Under the pieces are notes generated by a model. It did no database searches. It was given only the letters and a program-made list of their open reading frames with translations, and was not told the origin of the DNA. A stretch of DNA of 64,000 bases, taken from Lysinibacillus pinottii (GTDB taxonomy: Bacteria > Bacillota > Bacilli > Bacillales_A > Planococcaceae). How positions within the stretch are numbered: position 1 is the stretch's first letter; each line of letters opens with the position of its first letter. A program made the translations under genes and the position numbers. Positions 18,401 to 25,674 of this stretch are shown here, piece by piece. Where the stretch lies: the NCBI RefSeq assembly GCF_024753545.1, contig NZ_JANTOO010000008.1, positions 43,612-107,611 on the forward strand. The letters run 5' to 3'.

Positions 18401-20504
18401 TGAAGCTATAGATCGCATCTTAGCTATAGAACTGAAGCGTGGTGATACTCCAACAGCTGTTACCAAGCTGGCTAGTAGCATTTCTTACTTTGAAGGGATT
18501 GATTATTTCCTGCAAATTTTACAGGCACTTGATGGTGAAAAGCTTTCGCGAGGCTATATATGGCAGGCTGAAACGAAGAAAGATGTATTCTCCCGCCTTT
18601 TAACTAGCTGCTATCCTAAAAAAGAAGAAACGGCACAGCAATTAAAAGAAGCATGGCAAAAAACAGAGATTTCTAAAGAGCGTTTAATTGAAGCTATGAT
18701 GTATAACCAGCATTGGATTGACCTTGTCAGTGAAGTGATTGACTGGGAAGGACTAAAGGAATCAGCTTGGTATTTTATCGCTCATACTACAGATTCTTTA
18801 TCAGATTTTGCCAAAGATCAGATAGCTCTCTTCTCCAGCATAACGGCAGAAGATTTTGGTGATGGCGCCTTTGATTTAGCATGGTTCCAAAGTGCTTACC
18901 AAACATTGGGTTCGAAGAAATTTAAAGTTGTATATGATGCAGCAAAATATGCTTCTGAAGGAGCCAACCATCGTCGAGCTCAGTTATATGCAGATACAGC
19001 CATTGGCAAACTTAGTCCGAAACCATTAATGAAAGAAATTCAAGAAAAGCGCAATAAAGATAAACTACGTGCACTTGGACTTATTCCTTTAAAATCAGCA
19101 GATGACAAAGATGCTCTAGATCGTTACCAATTTATTCAACAGTTTTTAAAGGAGAGTAAACAATTTGGCGCTCAACGTAGGGCAAGTGAGGCACGAGCAG
19201 CTAGTATTGCACTAGAAAATTTAGCCCGTAATGCTGGAGATGGGGAAGCCACTCGCTTCATATGGCGAATGGAATTATCAGCCTTTAACGATATTCAGCA
19301 ATTATTTAAAGCACAGCCTATCGAACAAATAACAGCGCATTTACAAATCGAAGAAGATGCAACTATTACGATAATTGTTGAAAAAGATGGTAAACGACTA
19401 AAAAACATACCTACTGCTTTAAAAAAGCATGCTGACGTTGTCACTCTTCAAGAAGCTCGCAAAGATTTGCAAGAGCAATATAAACGTGCACGTCCAGCAC
19501 TTGAGCAGGCAATGGCATTAGAAACCATATTTTCAGCGGAAGAGCTAATCAACCTGTTAGCTCACCCAATTCTAGCTCCTCTTTTACAAAAGCTTGTCTT
19601 TATTAGCGGCGAGCATGTTGGGATGATAACACCAGAGGGCTTACAAGTACTATCAGGTAACGTTGTGAATTTGGCTCCAACAACAACCTTAATGATTGCT
19701 CATCCTTATCATCTTCTTGAAAGTGGTCAATGGAGACAATGGCAAGCCTATATGTTCGAGCACAAAATACAACAGCCATTTAAACAAGTGTTCCGTGAAC
19801 TATACCTTATAAATGCAGACGAAAAAGGACGAAAACAATCATTGCGTTATGCGGGACATCAAGTCAATCCATCTCAAACAGTAGCCTTGTTAAAAACACG
19901 AGGCTGGCAAATTAGTTATGAAACTGGACCTCGTAAGGTGTATTACAAAGAAAATATAGTGGCTTCCTTGTATGCGCAGGCAGACTGGTTTACTCCAGCA
20001 GAAATCGAAGCACCTACAATCGAAGGTGTTTATTTCTACAACCGTTTAACAGGAAAAGATATCGTCTTAGATGATATTCCAGCCGCAATCTTCTCCGAGG
20101 TTATGCGGGATATGGACCTCGTTGTCAGCGTTGCCCATGTTGGTGGTGTCGACCCTGAGGCCAGTCATTCTACTGTTGACATGCGGAGTATTATCGTTGA
20201 AGAATTAGCTAAATTATTAAAACTATCCAACGTAGAAACTAAAAAACAACATGTCCTTATTGAAGGTAAATTAGCAAGCTATTCCTTGCATTTAGGCAGC
20301 GGTATCGTTCATCAAGTCGGTGGTTCGATGATACCGATTGTCGCAGTCCCATCTCAGCATCGTGGACGTATATTTTTACCTATGGTGGATGATGATCCAC
20401 GGACAGCTGAAATTATGGCAAAGCTTTTATTGCTAAGTGAAGATACTAAAATTAAGGACCCAGCCATTTTAGCTCATATTCGAAGTTATGAACAAACGCA
20501 TTAA
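15420..20504 (+). CDS. Giant DUF4132-domain protein
   Basis: A 1694-residue soluble protein with no signal peptide or membrane helix. I start it at ATG 15420, with AAGGAGG 9 bases upstream, rather than 33 bases earlier inside the preceding gene. Residues 1-1150 are helical and repeat-like, with HEAT/ARM-like stretches such as the LLANKSGALRKEAISLLKV segment near residue 550. The C-terminal ~500 residues carry the DUF4132 core: RFIWRMELSAFNDIQQLF, WRQWQAYMFEHKIQQPFKQV-FRELY, and the end IFLPMVDDDPRTAEIMAK. DUF4132 proteins (E. coli MolR/YehI are relatives) have no settled function and elsewhere occur with AAA ATPases. Here an AAA ATPase/TOPRIM-like pair converges on it. Confidence 0.85.
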   Translation: MTLSHEQKTHFQSIVDTAPSTIQPLAAALLKYMDNRNYDIEQLITEQHVQSLEELFSGPLLEVLTLFSSQERASHIKKLALRFDATIFQTDSLRRSFRSASSVQDHLFQCLQLIEEMLTFEEIGLQDLLAHHSQYEHGTYPNYSSYVLKNENEKVMSFHVFEQLLAEELSLENPIIEEKIESILFDEHRSSFFGHPLIRGIFKSSNSRMHEALGKLLVAAARQEGLRQAIVENIDHGNLDAQLKMMKLIQEHQLTRFSSVIRAVDTWMGLGYSSFENQKITEEVLSLAIQAMEDDHFTEQLLKSERTIDIYVALWATSTKDYTKLELLLADLLKRDKHIQLTTLAFLKNLSKISFTAPFVKELILTTKDIELFAFAWNNFIHANHYINSEYARDNEWEKTLQGFMKENSQLQGIEYPLFEQLEWAKNEMTKDGLSITGKPLSFVFVHLSFEDLISTQIILAHYLQDEELFQRIIARSDAYPPSSRIGLLNIYCLDPITQGQREFLFNSLRDRSSINRSLALKKIHALTPTQEEIAKIEDLLANKSGALRKEAISLLKVQPQDHVLQSAERLIKDNKQLKRLGGLELLLEASKDYNLANEQITALCSLLPKITKNEQVFLEQLVARDVPEYNESNGFGLYTPHAPISYDSITNSSIKMNSEEPWQQLIPLYVQTPTPIEKFFQYDLDKLLFKLEQLIHILDEYADFEYETFQWNDTKMTTTLGQKYSILATKTDSQRHASLDVYPIPEAIVQWIQSSSFSSEDLAYFNFYSHLSEYPAAHDLSEAAHVLIQPFFQYEEIKKYVAQFNSLKYHYTLQQIFSVLSQDIKNISGETTLHTEAVSLLERHTPVFNSFNQAAGIVLQLLHQIPADQWQVNVRDKGYYYYQSTSTIIDLDIIEAFVDRLSNYATYEDYAKMLAINEELTKRMQKENYSPILYDLSLFQYLDAFKAGLLKQDHLYEAIFTNTLASEIFTEPSKLLDRYQSFDDLTDFLAIRNEAIDRILAIELKRGDTPTAVTKLASSISYFEGIDYFLQILQALDGEKLSRGYIWQAETKKDVFSRLLTSCYPKKEETAQQLKEAWQKTEISKERLIEAMMYNQHWIDLVSEVIDWEGLKESAWYFIAHTTDSLSDFAKDQIALFSSITAEDFGDGAFDLAWFQSAYQTLGSKKFKVVYDAAKYASEGANHRRAQLYADTAIGKLSPKPLMKEIQEKRNKDKLRALGLIPLKSADDKDALDRYQFIQQFLKESKQFGAQRRASEARAASIALENLARNAGDGEATRFIWRMELSAFNDIQQLFKAQPIEQITAHLQIEEDATITIIVEKDGKRLKNIPTALKKHADVVTLQEARKDLQEQYKRARPALEQAMALETIFSAEELINLLAHPILAPLLQKLVFISGEHVGMITPEGLQVLSGNVVNLAPTTTLMIAHPYHLLESGQWRQWQAYMFEHKIQQPFKQVFRELYLINADEKGRKQSLRYAGHQVNPSQTVALLKTRGWQISYETGPRKVYYKENIVASLYAQADWFTPAEIEAPTIEGVYFYNRLTGKDIVLDDIPAAIFSEVMRDMDLVVSVAHVGGVDPEASHSTVDMRSIIVEELAKLLKLSNVETKKQHVLIEGKLASYSLHLGSGIVHQVGGSMIPIVAVPSQHRGRIFLPMVDDDPRTAEIMAKLLLLSEDTKIKDPAILAHIRSYEQTH

Positions 20505-20516
20505 GAGATATAAAAC

Positions 20517-20551
20517 AAAAACAGGTGACGAAACATATGTCACCTGTTTTA
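20517..20551. terminator. Shared bidirectional terminator between the DUF4132 gene and the TOPRIM-like gene
   Basis: The hairpin AAAACAGGTGAC / GTCACCTGTTTT is flanked by A and T runs. It includes the stop codon of the minus-strand gene. Confidence 0.8.
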
Positions 20552-21280
20552 TTGTACGTCTGTTTTTATCATTTCAAATAAAAGGGGTACATTCGTTCCT
20601 CGCTGTAATGAATGGCTTCCTTCCATTAAATATGACCAGCTTTTTTTCATTTTTTCCCTATATGGTAATTCAGTATCGACTGGCAAATAAGCCTTTAAAT
20701 AATCTTCGATTGTACCAGACAAGTTTTCTATAAACTCATCCGCCTTGTGGATTTTCTCTGTTGGGATTTCATTGCGTTCATCCCATAGTACATGTTCTAA
20801 GTTTGTAGAGAAATAAAATAATTGATAAGGCACTTTTAAGCGATTAATACTAAAATGGTCATTGGCAATTAAAATTCTGACATTTCTCGCCTTCATTTCA
20901 TTGCGCTGTTCAATTTGCTCCTTACGCTTATTAGACTTCACTAAAATGGCTTCCTCAGTATAAAACAATTTTTGCTCAATTTTCTCATCGACTTGGACGC
21001 ATTCTGGTGCAATAAAACAACCATCTGCATCTGTTATATGAACAACAGCAGTTAAATCCTTCGCCAAAAATTTATATTTTTCTAAATAACTCTGGATTAC
21101 CCGTATAACACTGTTTTTAATATTCGGGATGCGTTTATGGGCATCCCATTTTGTTAATACATCCTCACGCTGGACATCAAATCGTATAGTTGCATTCTCG
21201 AAGTAAGCATCCAAGTAATCCTCTAAAATAATTTGCTCCGTCTGCCCCTCAACAATGATTAAAAGTACTTTTTTAGTCAT
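20549..21280 (-). CDS. TOPRIM-like nuclease partner of an AAA ATPase
   Basis: A 243-residue soluble protein. I start it at ATG 21280, which overlaps the ATPase stop by 8 bases (ATGACTAA); the longer frame runs back through the ATPase gene. It opens with VLLIIVEGQTEQ, where E11 would be the TOPRIM glutamate after strand 1. HITDADG follows, with D84/D86 as the D-x-D pair after strand 3. This is the signature of TOPRIM nuclease or primase-like folds, seen in ATPase-coupled partners of several phage-defence systems (AbiL, PARIS, OLD-like). The exact family is not assigned. It is tightly coupled to the ATPase gene, so they should form one complex. Confidence 0.68.
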   Translation of the reverse strand: MTKKVLLIIVEGQTEQIILEDYLDAYFENATIRFDVQREDVLTKWDAHKRIPNIKNSVIRVIQSYLEKYKFLAKDLTAVVHITDADGCFIAPECVQVDEKIEQKLFYTEEAILVKSNKRKEQIEQRNEMKARNVRILIANDHFSINRLKVPYQLFYFSTNLEHVLWDERNEIPTEKIHKADEFIENLSGTIEDYLKAYLPVDTELPYREKMKKSWSYLMEGSHSLQRGTNVPLLFEMIKTDVQ

Positions 21281-22610
21281 GGTGCACACCTGCCTTACGA
21301 AAAGCACGCTTAATTTTAAATGTTTTAGTCTCCTTATAAACCTCTTCATCCTGGCCGCCAAGCTGAATAGCACGCAAGTAGACATCTCTGGCATTATTTA
21401 CTTCTTTAATGCCCTTTAACTGCATATAACGGTGATTTTCATTCGTTGTCGTAAACCATAAATTTTTAATAGCTAGCACCTCTAACACTCGTAGATTATG
21501 GGATGTGAAAAAAAGCTGTCCTTTTCCATCCTCATCTATCACTGTTAACAACTCACCTAGCAAATATTCAAAAACACCTGAATCTAATTCATCAATCACG
21601 ACACAAGCATTTGGATTGTTATATACGGCAATCAATACACTAAGAACTGAAATAATCTTCAATATCCCTTCAGACTCTGTTCGTAAGGGTAATTCCTGCT
21701 CTCCACGCTGCGATAAAAATTCAAAACGGATGCCTTGTCCACCATCATCCATTGTTTGCTTTGTAATGATATTGATTTTAATAGTTAGACCTGGAATAAT
21801 AGCAGCTAGCACTCGGTTACTCTGTTCAATCACTTCACATAAGGCATAGAATTCATCCTCTGGCAATAATGCAGGACCCTTTAAATCATACGGAATTTGC
21901 CCTCTTGTTTTCTCTAAATGAATACTAAATGGCATGATACGTTCTTCAAATAGAGGAGCAATATTTTGATTATTCACTACATGTAAATCTCGATTAAAAT
22001 CAACGGCCATATTTTGGAGCAGCTGTATTTCTTGCTCGGTAAGCCGTTCCTGTAATAATGGCTTCAAATCTTTATGAAAGAGAAAGGATCGATATTCCTT
22101 TCTTGCTAATTGTTGAATAACAAGCAATTGAATACGTGCTTGTTCACTCATATCAGGCAAATGAGAGTTACGAATTTGAATACCATTCTCTGTCATAGCC
22201 ATTAACACCTTTGAGCGTTTTCCTTTGTCATTTTCTCGGTACGTGAGACGTTCCAGTGTTGTATAGAGCCGATGTTGATCCTCCTGCAGCTCTACATAAT
22301 AATGGACAAAAAATGTACCAAATTGATTCTCAACTAAAAATTCAAAATCAAGACTGGCTGTATCCTCGCCTGCTAAAATTAGCCGCTTCTCTTGCGAGGG
22401 CAGCTTCACTTCAGCAAGCCAACCTGAGATAAGGGTCTTCAATAAACCAAACGCATCAACAATGGTTGTCTTCCCTGAGCCATTTTGTCCGTATAGTCCA
22501 ACAACATTTGCTTTTAAGAAGGTCTCAAAGTTAACAGCCAGAATAATCTCACCATGTCGTACATTCCGTAAATTTTTTATGTTTATTTTTTTCACTTTAA
22601 TGATTGCCAT
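21273..22610 (-). CDS. AAA ATPase of the SMC/ABC-like AAA_15/AAA_21 class
   Basis: A 445-residue ATPase. Walker A is GLYGQNGSGKTT at residues 38-49 after an N-terminal I-K-N-L-R-N motif. The ABC-like signature region is RTESEGILKIISVLSVL, and Walker B is ACVVIDELDSGVFEYLL near 340, followed by the switch LFFTSHNLRVLEVL. The middle is a helical insert. This layout is shared by OLD, RloA/AbiLi, AriA and similar defence ATPases, which act with a TOPRIM or RloB-like partner. The partner gene overlaps its 3' end by 8 bases. The ribosome site before ATG 22610 is weak (AAAGGG, 10-11 bases away). Family assignment is firm; a defence role is inference. Confidence 0.8.
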   Translation of the reverse strand: MAIIKVKKINIKNLRNVRHGEIILAVNFETFLKANVVGLYGQNGSGKTTIVDAFGLLKTLISGWLAEVKLPSQEKRLILAGEDTASLDFEFLVENQFGTFFVHYYVELQEDQHRLYTTLERLTYRENDKGKRSKVLMAMTENGIQIRNSHLPDMSEQARIQLLVIQQLARKEYRSFLFHKDLKPLLQERLTEQEIQLLQNMAVDFNRDLHVVNNQNIAPLFEERIMPFSIHLEKTRGQIPYDLKGPALLPEDEFYALCEVIEQSNRVLAAIIPGLTIKINIITKQTMDDGGQGIRFEFLSQRGEQELPLRTESEGILKIISVLSVLIAVYNNPNACVVIDELDSGVFEYLLGELLTVIDEDGKGQLFFTSHNLRVLEVLAIKNLWFTTTNENHRYMQLKGIKEVNNARDVYLRAIQLGGQDEEVYKETKTFKIKRAFRKAGVHHD

Positions 22611-22761
22611 CTGCTAAACACCCTTTAGCTCTTTTCCCCTATTATAATGAAAATTGATATATTTTATAACAATATTCCACTTAATTATCAACTAGCCTAT
22701 AGCCTATGACACTCACAGTAAGTGGGCATATGTTAAAGAAAATGAAGAAAGGTGTGTTTCA

Positions 22762-23238
22762 TTGGTTTATCCTAGATTGGCCCCTGAAGATTTTAACAGT
22801 CAATTCCGTCCAGGAATGAAAATATGGGTGACACTTCCTACTGGGACTTATTCAGGTACATTAATTCGAACATTTGGAACAGGAGGAAGAACTGCTGAAA
22901 TTCAATTAGATAACGGTCAAATAGTGACTGTTGATGTTAGCCAAATAACCGCGGCTGGTACAGGAGCACCTCCTGGTAATTCCTATCCACCACCTTATCC
23001 ACCACCCTATCCGACACCTTATCCGCCGCAACCGTACCCACCAAGGCCATATCCGCCGCAGCCTTATCCACCGAGACCTTATCCACCAAGACCTTATCCA
23101 CCACAACCTTATCCACCACAACCACCAAGGCCATATCCGCCATTTCCAGGGGGACAATTCCCAGGCTTCCCACCCCCATTATTGCCAGGACTCCCCAATA
23201 TAATGCCAGGTATCATCGGTAATCCCAGACAGCCGTAA
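22762..23238 (+). CDS. Pro/Tyr-rich repeat protein with an N-terminal SH3-like domain
   Basis: A 158-residue protein starting at TTG 22762 after AAAGGTG. Residues 1-70 form a small beta-rich domain (GMKIWVTLPTGTYSGTLIRT, TAEIQLDNGQIVTVDVSQI), likely an SH3-like or Hfq-like barrel. From about residue 75 comes an uninterrupted run of PYPP-x-P units, about a dozen in all, then PGGQFPGFPPPLLPGLP. No signal peptide is evident. Such tails occur in Bacillales spore-coat and cell-surface proteins and make extended, sticky polymers. That role is inference. It is monocistronic with a strong terminator. The repeats are a likely site of length variation between strains. Confidence 0.65.
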   Translation: MVYPRLAPEDFNSQFRPGMKIWVTLPTGTYSGTLIRTFGTGGRTAEIQLDNGQIVTVDVSQITAAGTGAPPGNSYPPPYPPPYPTPYPPQPYPPRPYPPQPYPPRPYPPRPYPPQPYPPQPPRPYPPFPGGQFPGFPPPLLPGLPNIMPGIIGNPRQP

Positions 23239-23246
23239 AAAATAAT

Positions 23247-23292
23247 AGGCTTTCTCTTTATTCATTTACGAATAAAGAGAAAGCCTTTTTTT
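23247..23292 (+). terminator. Terminator after the Pro/Tyr-repeat gene
   Basis: A 17-bp perfect stem (AGGCTTTCTCTTTATTC and its complement) is followed by eight T's. Confidence 0.9.
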
Positions 23293-23794
23293 ACATTTTT
23301 ATATTTTATTCCCGTAACAAAACTACGATAAGCAATAGTATTTTCTAGAAGAAATGACATTCCCTAATAGGCAAAAAGACTTAACGAGAGATTAAAAAAT
23401 AAGATTTTAGCCAAATTTTAATTAAATTAAATTTGACTCAGTTTTGAGCATACTTGTTTTTTATATTAAATAGCCTCTAAATTTTCGTAAAAATATCGTC
23501 TAAGCTGAAAAATACATAGACTAAAACACTAAAAATTCTCATTCATCTACTAAAATCTACACTTCAAATAGTAAGTTTTCTGGGTTGTGAATCATTTTTT
23601 TTGGCAGTATAGTAGTTTATTGTTAGGGGATAATTAGATTATTTTTCACTGGTATATATTTATTGAGAATGCATCTAGAATTCTATGAATGACACCACGA
23701 CATTACATTGAATGAGCTTTTATTTCATCGATTAAATACCCATTTCTCATCCTTAACATGAAATAATCGGTATAATATAATTAGGAGGAAAAGC
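23293..23794 (+). other. Non-coding AT-rich region upstream of the chemoreceptor gene
   Basis: These ~500 bases have no supportable reading frame. A TATAAT (23771-23776) lies 8 bases before the ribosome site of the chemoreceptor gene, but I see no -35 at a fitting distance and no sigma-D match. Stretches around 23410-23480 are strongly AT-rich (AATTAAATTAAATTTG). I see no other structure. Confidence 0.5.
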
Positions 23795-25543
23795 ATGAAA
23801 AAACGTAAGAAGCAGCATATGTCTATTAGTAAGAAAATAACTGCTATAATGGTAAGTATTTTATTACTGTTTGGATTAGTTACTTTAGGTCTTTCTTATT
23901 ATATAGTAAGAAATAGTAATTTAACAGATATGAATCAATCACTTGATGACAAAGGCATGATCTTAGCCAAAACAATTGATGTTAACACATTGAAATCGAT
24001 ATTAGATAATCCTTCAGACAGTAACCCTGATGCACTTCGACTGACGAAGGAAATGGATGCTATTAATGATTATTCAGATAGCATTACCAATCTCTTTTTA
24101 ATAACTGTTAATGGGGAAAATATTAATGCACCTGTCCTTTCTTCTAGTATACTTAAACTAGGGGCTGAGTATAATCAGGACATGATTGCTATGGGTTTAT
24201 CGCCTGATTTCCTAGCGAGAATTAAAGAGGTTTTTGAGACAAAAGAGGCTACAGCTACAGATATCTATAGCGATGAATTTGGTAGCTATAAAACTGGCCT
24301 TACACCAATTTTAGATGATGATGGAAATATGCTAGCTGCGTATGCTATTGATTATGACGTGTCGATGGTAACTGGCAAGGCTATGTCAGAGGCACTTTGG
24401 ACATTGGTAGTAACGGTTATTTTCTTAATTGGTTCATCTATTGCTGTGTATACTCTTTTAAGAAAAAAATTAACACCTATTCAGCAGCTATCCTTACAAT
24501 CTAAAAAAGTAGCAAATGGTAATTTAGAGCTTGAGCCTTTACCAGTTACTTCAACGGATGAAGTAGGAACGCTTACTCAAAACTTTAATTCGATGATTGA
24601 AAACTTAAAAACTGTTATTAAAAGTACAACAAATGTATCAGCACGTGTATCAAACACAGCTAATATTTTGTCTACGAATATGCAGGAAACTTCTGATTCC
24701 TACAATACCGTAGCTTCTTCCATGCAAGAAATTGCGAGTTCAGCTGATCTTCAAGTTCAAAGAGCTAAAGAAAGTACAATTACAATAGAAGAAATGAGTA
24801 TTGGAATTCAACGTATTGCGATGACATCCAATCAGATTTCAGAATCTTCTATTTTAGCATCTGAAGAAGCTGAAAGAGGGAATGATTCAACTAATAAGTC
24901 TGTCGCTCAAATGAATGCGATTAGTCAGGCAGTCAATCAATCAGCGGCATCTGTTAAATTGCTGGGCGATCATTCTAATAAAATTGAAGAAATTGTCGGC
25001 ATTATTACTGGCATTGCCTCTCAAACAAACCTCCTAGCCTTAAATGCAGCCATTGAAGCTGCTCGTGCAGGAGAAGCTGGCAGTGGATTTGCCGTTGTAG
25101 CTGATGAAGTGCGTAAGCTAGCTGAACAGTCTGAGGCCTCAGCCCGGGAAATTTCCACGCTTATATCTCATATTCAGCACGATACGAATGAATCTGTTAA
25201 TATCATGGTTCGGGCGGTAGAGGAAGTTGATCATGGTATTGTCATGATCAACGATTCAGAACAATCATTTAGTCAAATTTTAACATCTATTCATCATGTA
25301 ACAGGGCAAATACAAGAGCTATCCGCAACTATTGAAGAAATGGCGGCTGGCATGGAACAAGTCACTTCTGCTGTTAAAGATATGGAGGACTTCTCCATCA
25401 ACTCTAAAGATAGTACAAGAGCAGTAGCTGCAACTTCTGCCTCTCAGCTAAATACAGTACAGCAAGTATCTGAAGAAGCACAAGTACTATCCGAGTTATC
25501 TGAAGAATTATTGAATGTTGTCAATACCTTTGTAGTGAAATAA
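23795..25543 (+). CDS. Methyl-accepting chemotaxis protein
   Basis: A 582-residue transducer. It has a short basic N-terminus, a first membrane helix (about 16-38), an extracellular sensory region of ~160 residues (dCache/sCache-like; ligand unknown), a second helix (about 197-220), and a HAMP domain (to about 272, with PVTSTDEVGTLTQNFNSM). A long cytoplasmic coiled coil follows, whose hairpin tip IASQTNLLALNAAIEAARAG and FAVVADEVRKLAEQS bind CheA/CheW. Predicted Gln/Glu methylation sites lie in flanking heptads. AGGAGGAA precedes the ATG. No other chemotaxis genes are nearby, as is usual for dispersed receptors. Confidence 0.95.
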   Translation: MKKRKKQHMSISKKITAIMVSILLLFGLVTLGLSYYIVRNSNLTDMNQSLDDKGMILAKTIDVNTLKSILDNPSDSNPDALRLTKEMDAINDYSDSITNLFLITVNGENINAPVLSSSILKLGAEYNQDMIAMGLSPDFLARIKEVFETKEATATDIYSDEFGSYKTGLTPILDDDGNMLAAYAIDYDVSMVTGKAMSEALWTLVVTVIFLIGSSIAVYTLLRKKLTPIQQLSLQSKKVANGNLELEPLPVTSTDEVGTLTQNFNSMIENLKTVIKSTTNVSARVSNTANILSTNMQETSDSYNTVASSMQEIASSADLQVQRAKESTITIEEMSIGIQRIAMTSNQISESSILASEEAERGNDSTNKSVAQMNAISQAVNQSAASVKLLGDHSNKIEEIVGIITGIASQTNLLALNAAIEAARAGEAGSGFAVVADEVRKLAEQSEASAREISTLISHIQHDTNESVNIMVRAVEEVDHGIVMINDSEQSFSQILTSIHHVTGQIQELSATIEEMAAGMEQVTSAVKDMEDFSINSKDSTRAVAATSASQLNTVQQVSEEAQVLSELSEELLNVVNTFVVK

Positions 25544-25545
25544 AA

Positions 25546-25658
25546 AGAGAAAGGGCTGCCCTTATACGGTGTTTTTGGTCCCTTAGCTTCTACAGAATAC
25601 TTTCTGTCAGAGCTAACGGACTTAAAATTTCCTGCATAAGTGACTGCCCTTTTCTAGA
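25546..25658. repeat. Nested palindromic element of about 110 bp (MITE-like, or a structured RNA)
   Basis: Three concentric inverted repeats: AGAAAGGGC...GCCCTTTTCT at the ends (continuing as CCCTTAT / ATAAGTG), GTCCCTTAGCT / AGCTAACGGAC inside, and ACAGAAtacTTTCTGT at the centre. There is no reading frame. The termini (GGGCTGCCCTTAT) resemble transposon ends. It lies directly after the chemoreceptor stop and ends 16 bases before the NRPS-like start. Confidence 0.55.
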
Positions 25659-25674
25659 ATAGGGGTTGTAATGA

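Noticed and set aside
20549..21394. Longer form of the TOPRIM-like protein starting at 21394
   Set aside because: The extra 38 residues are translated from inside the ATPase gene and lack conservation; ATG 21280 with the 8-base overlap is the natural start.
22970..23160. Short regularly spaced repeats that might suggest a CRISPR array
   Set aside because: The repeats are in phase with codons, have no unique spacers and encode PYPPxP units. No cas genes are present anywhere in the window.
22906..23179. Trp/Arg- and Val/Asp-rich reading frames antisense to the Pro/Tyr repeats
   Set aside because: They are mirror images of the PYPPxP codons, have no ribosome site and only exist because the sense repeats avoid stops.
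23400..23794. Sigma-D motility promoter for the chemoreceptor gene
   Set aside because: A TAAA at 23733 is not followed by anything close to GCCGATAT at the required spacing.
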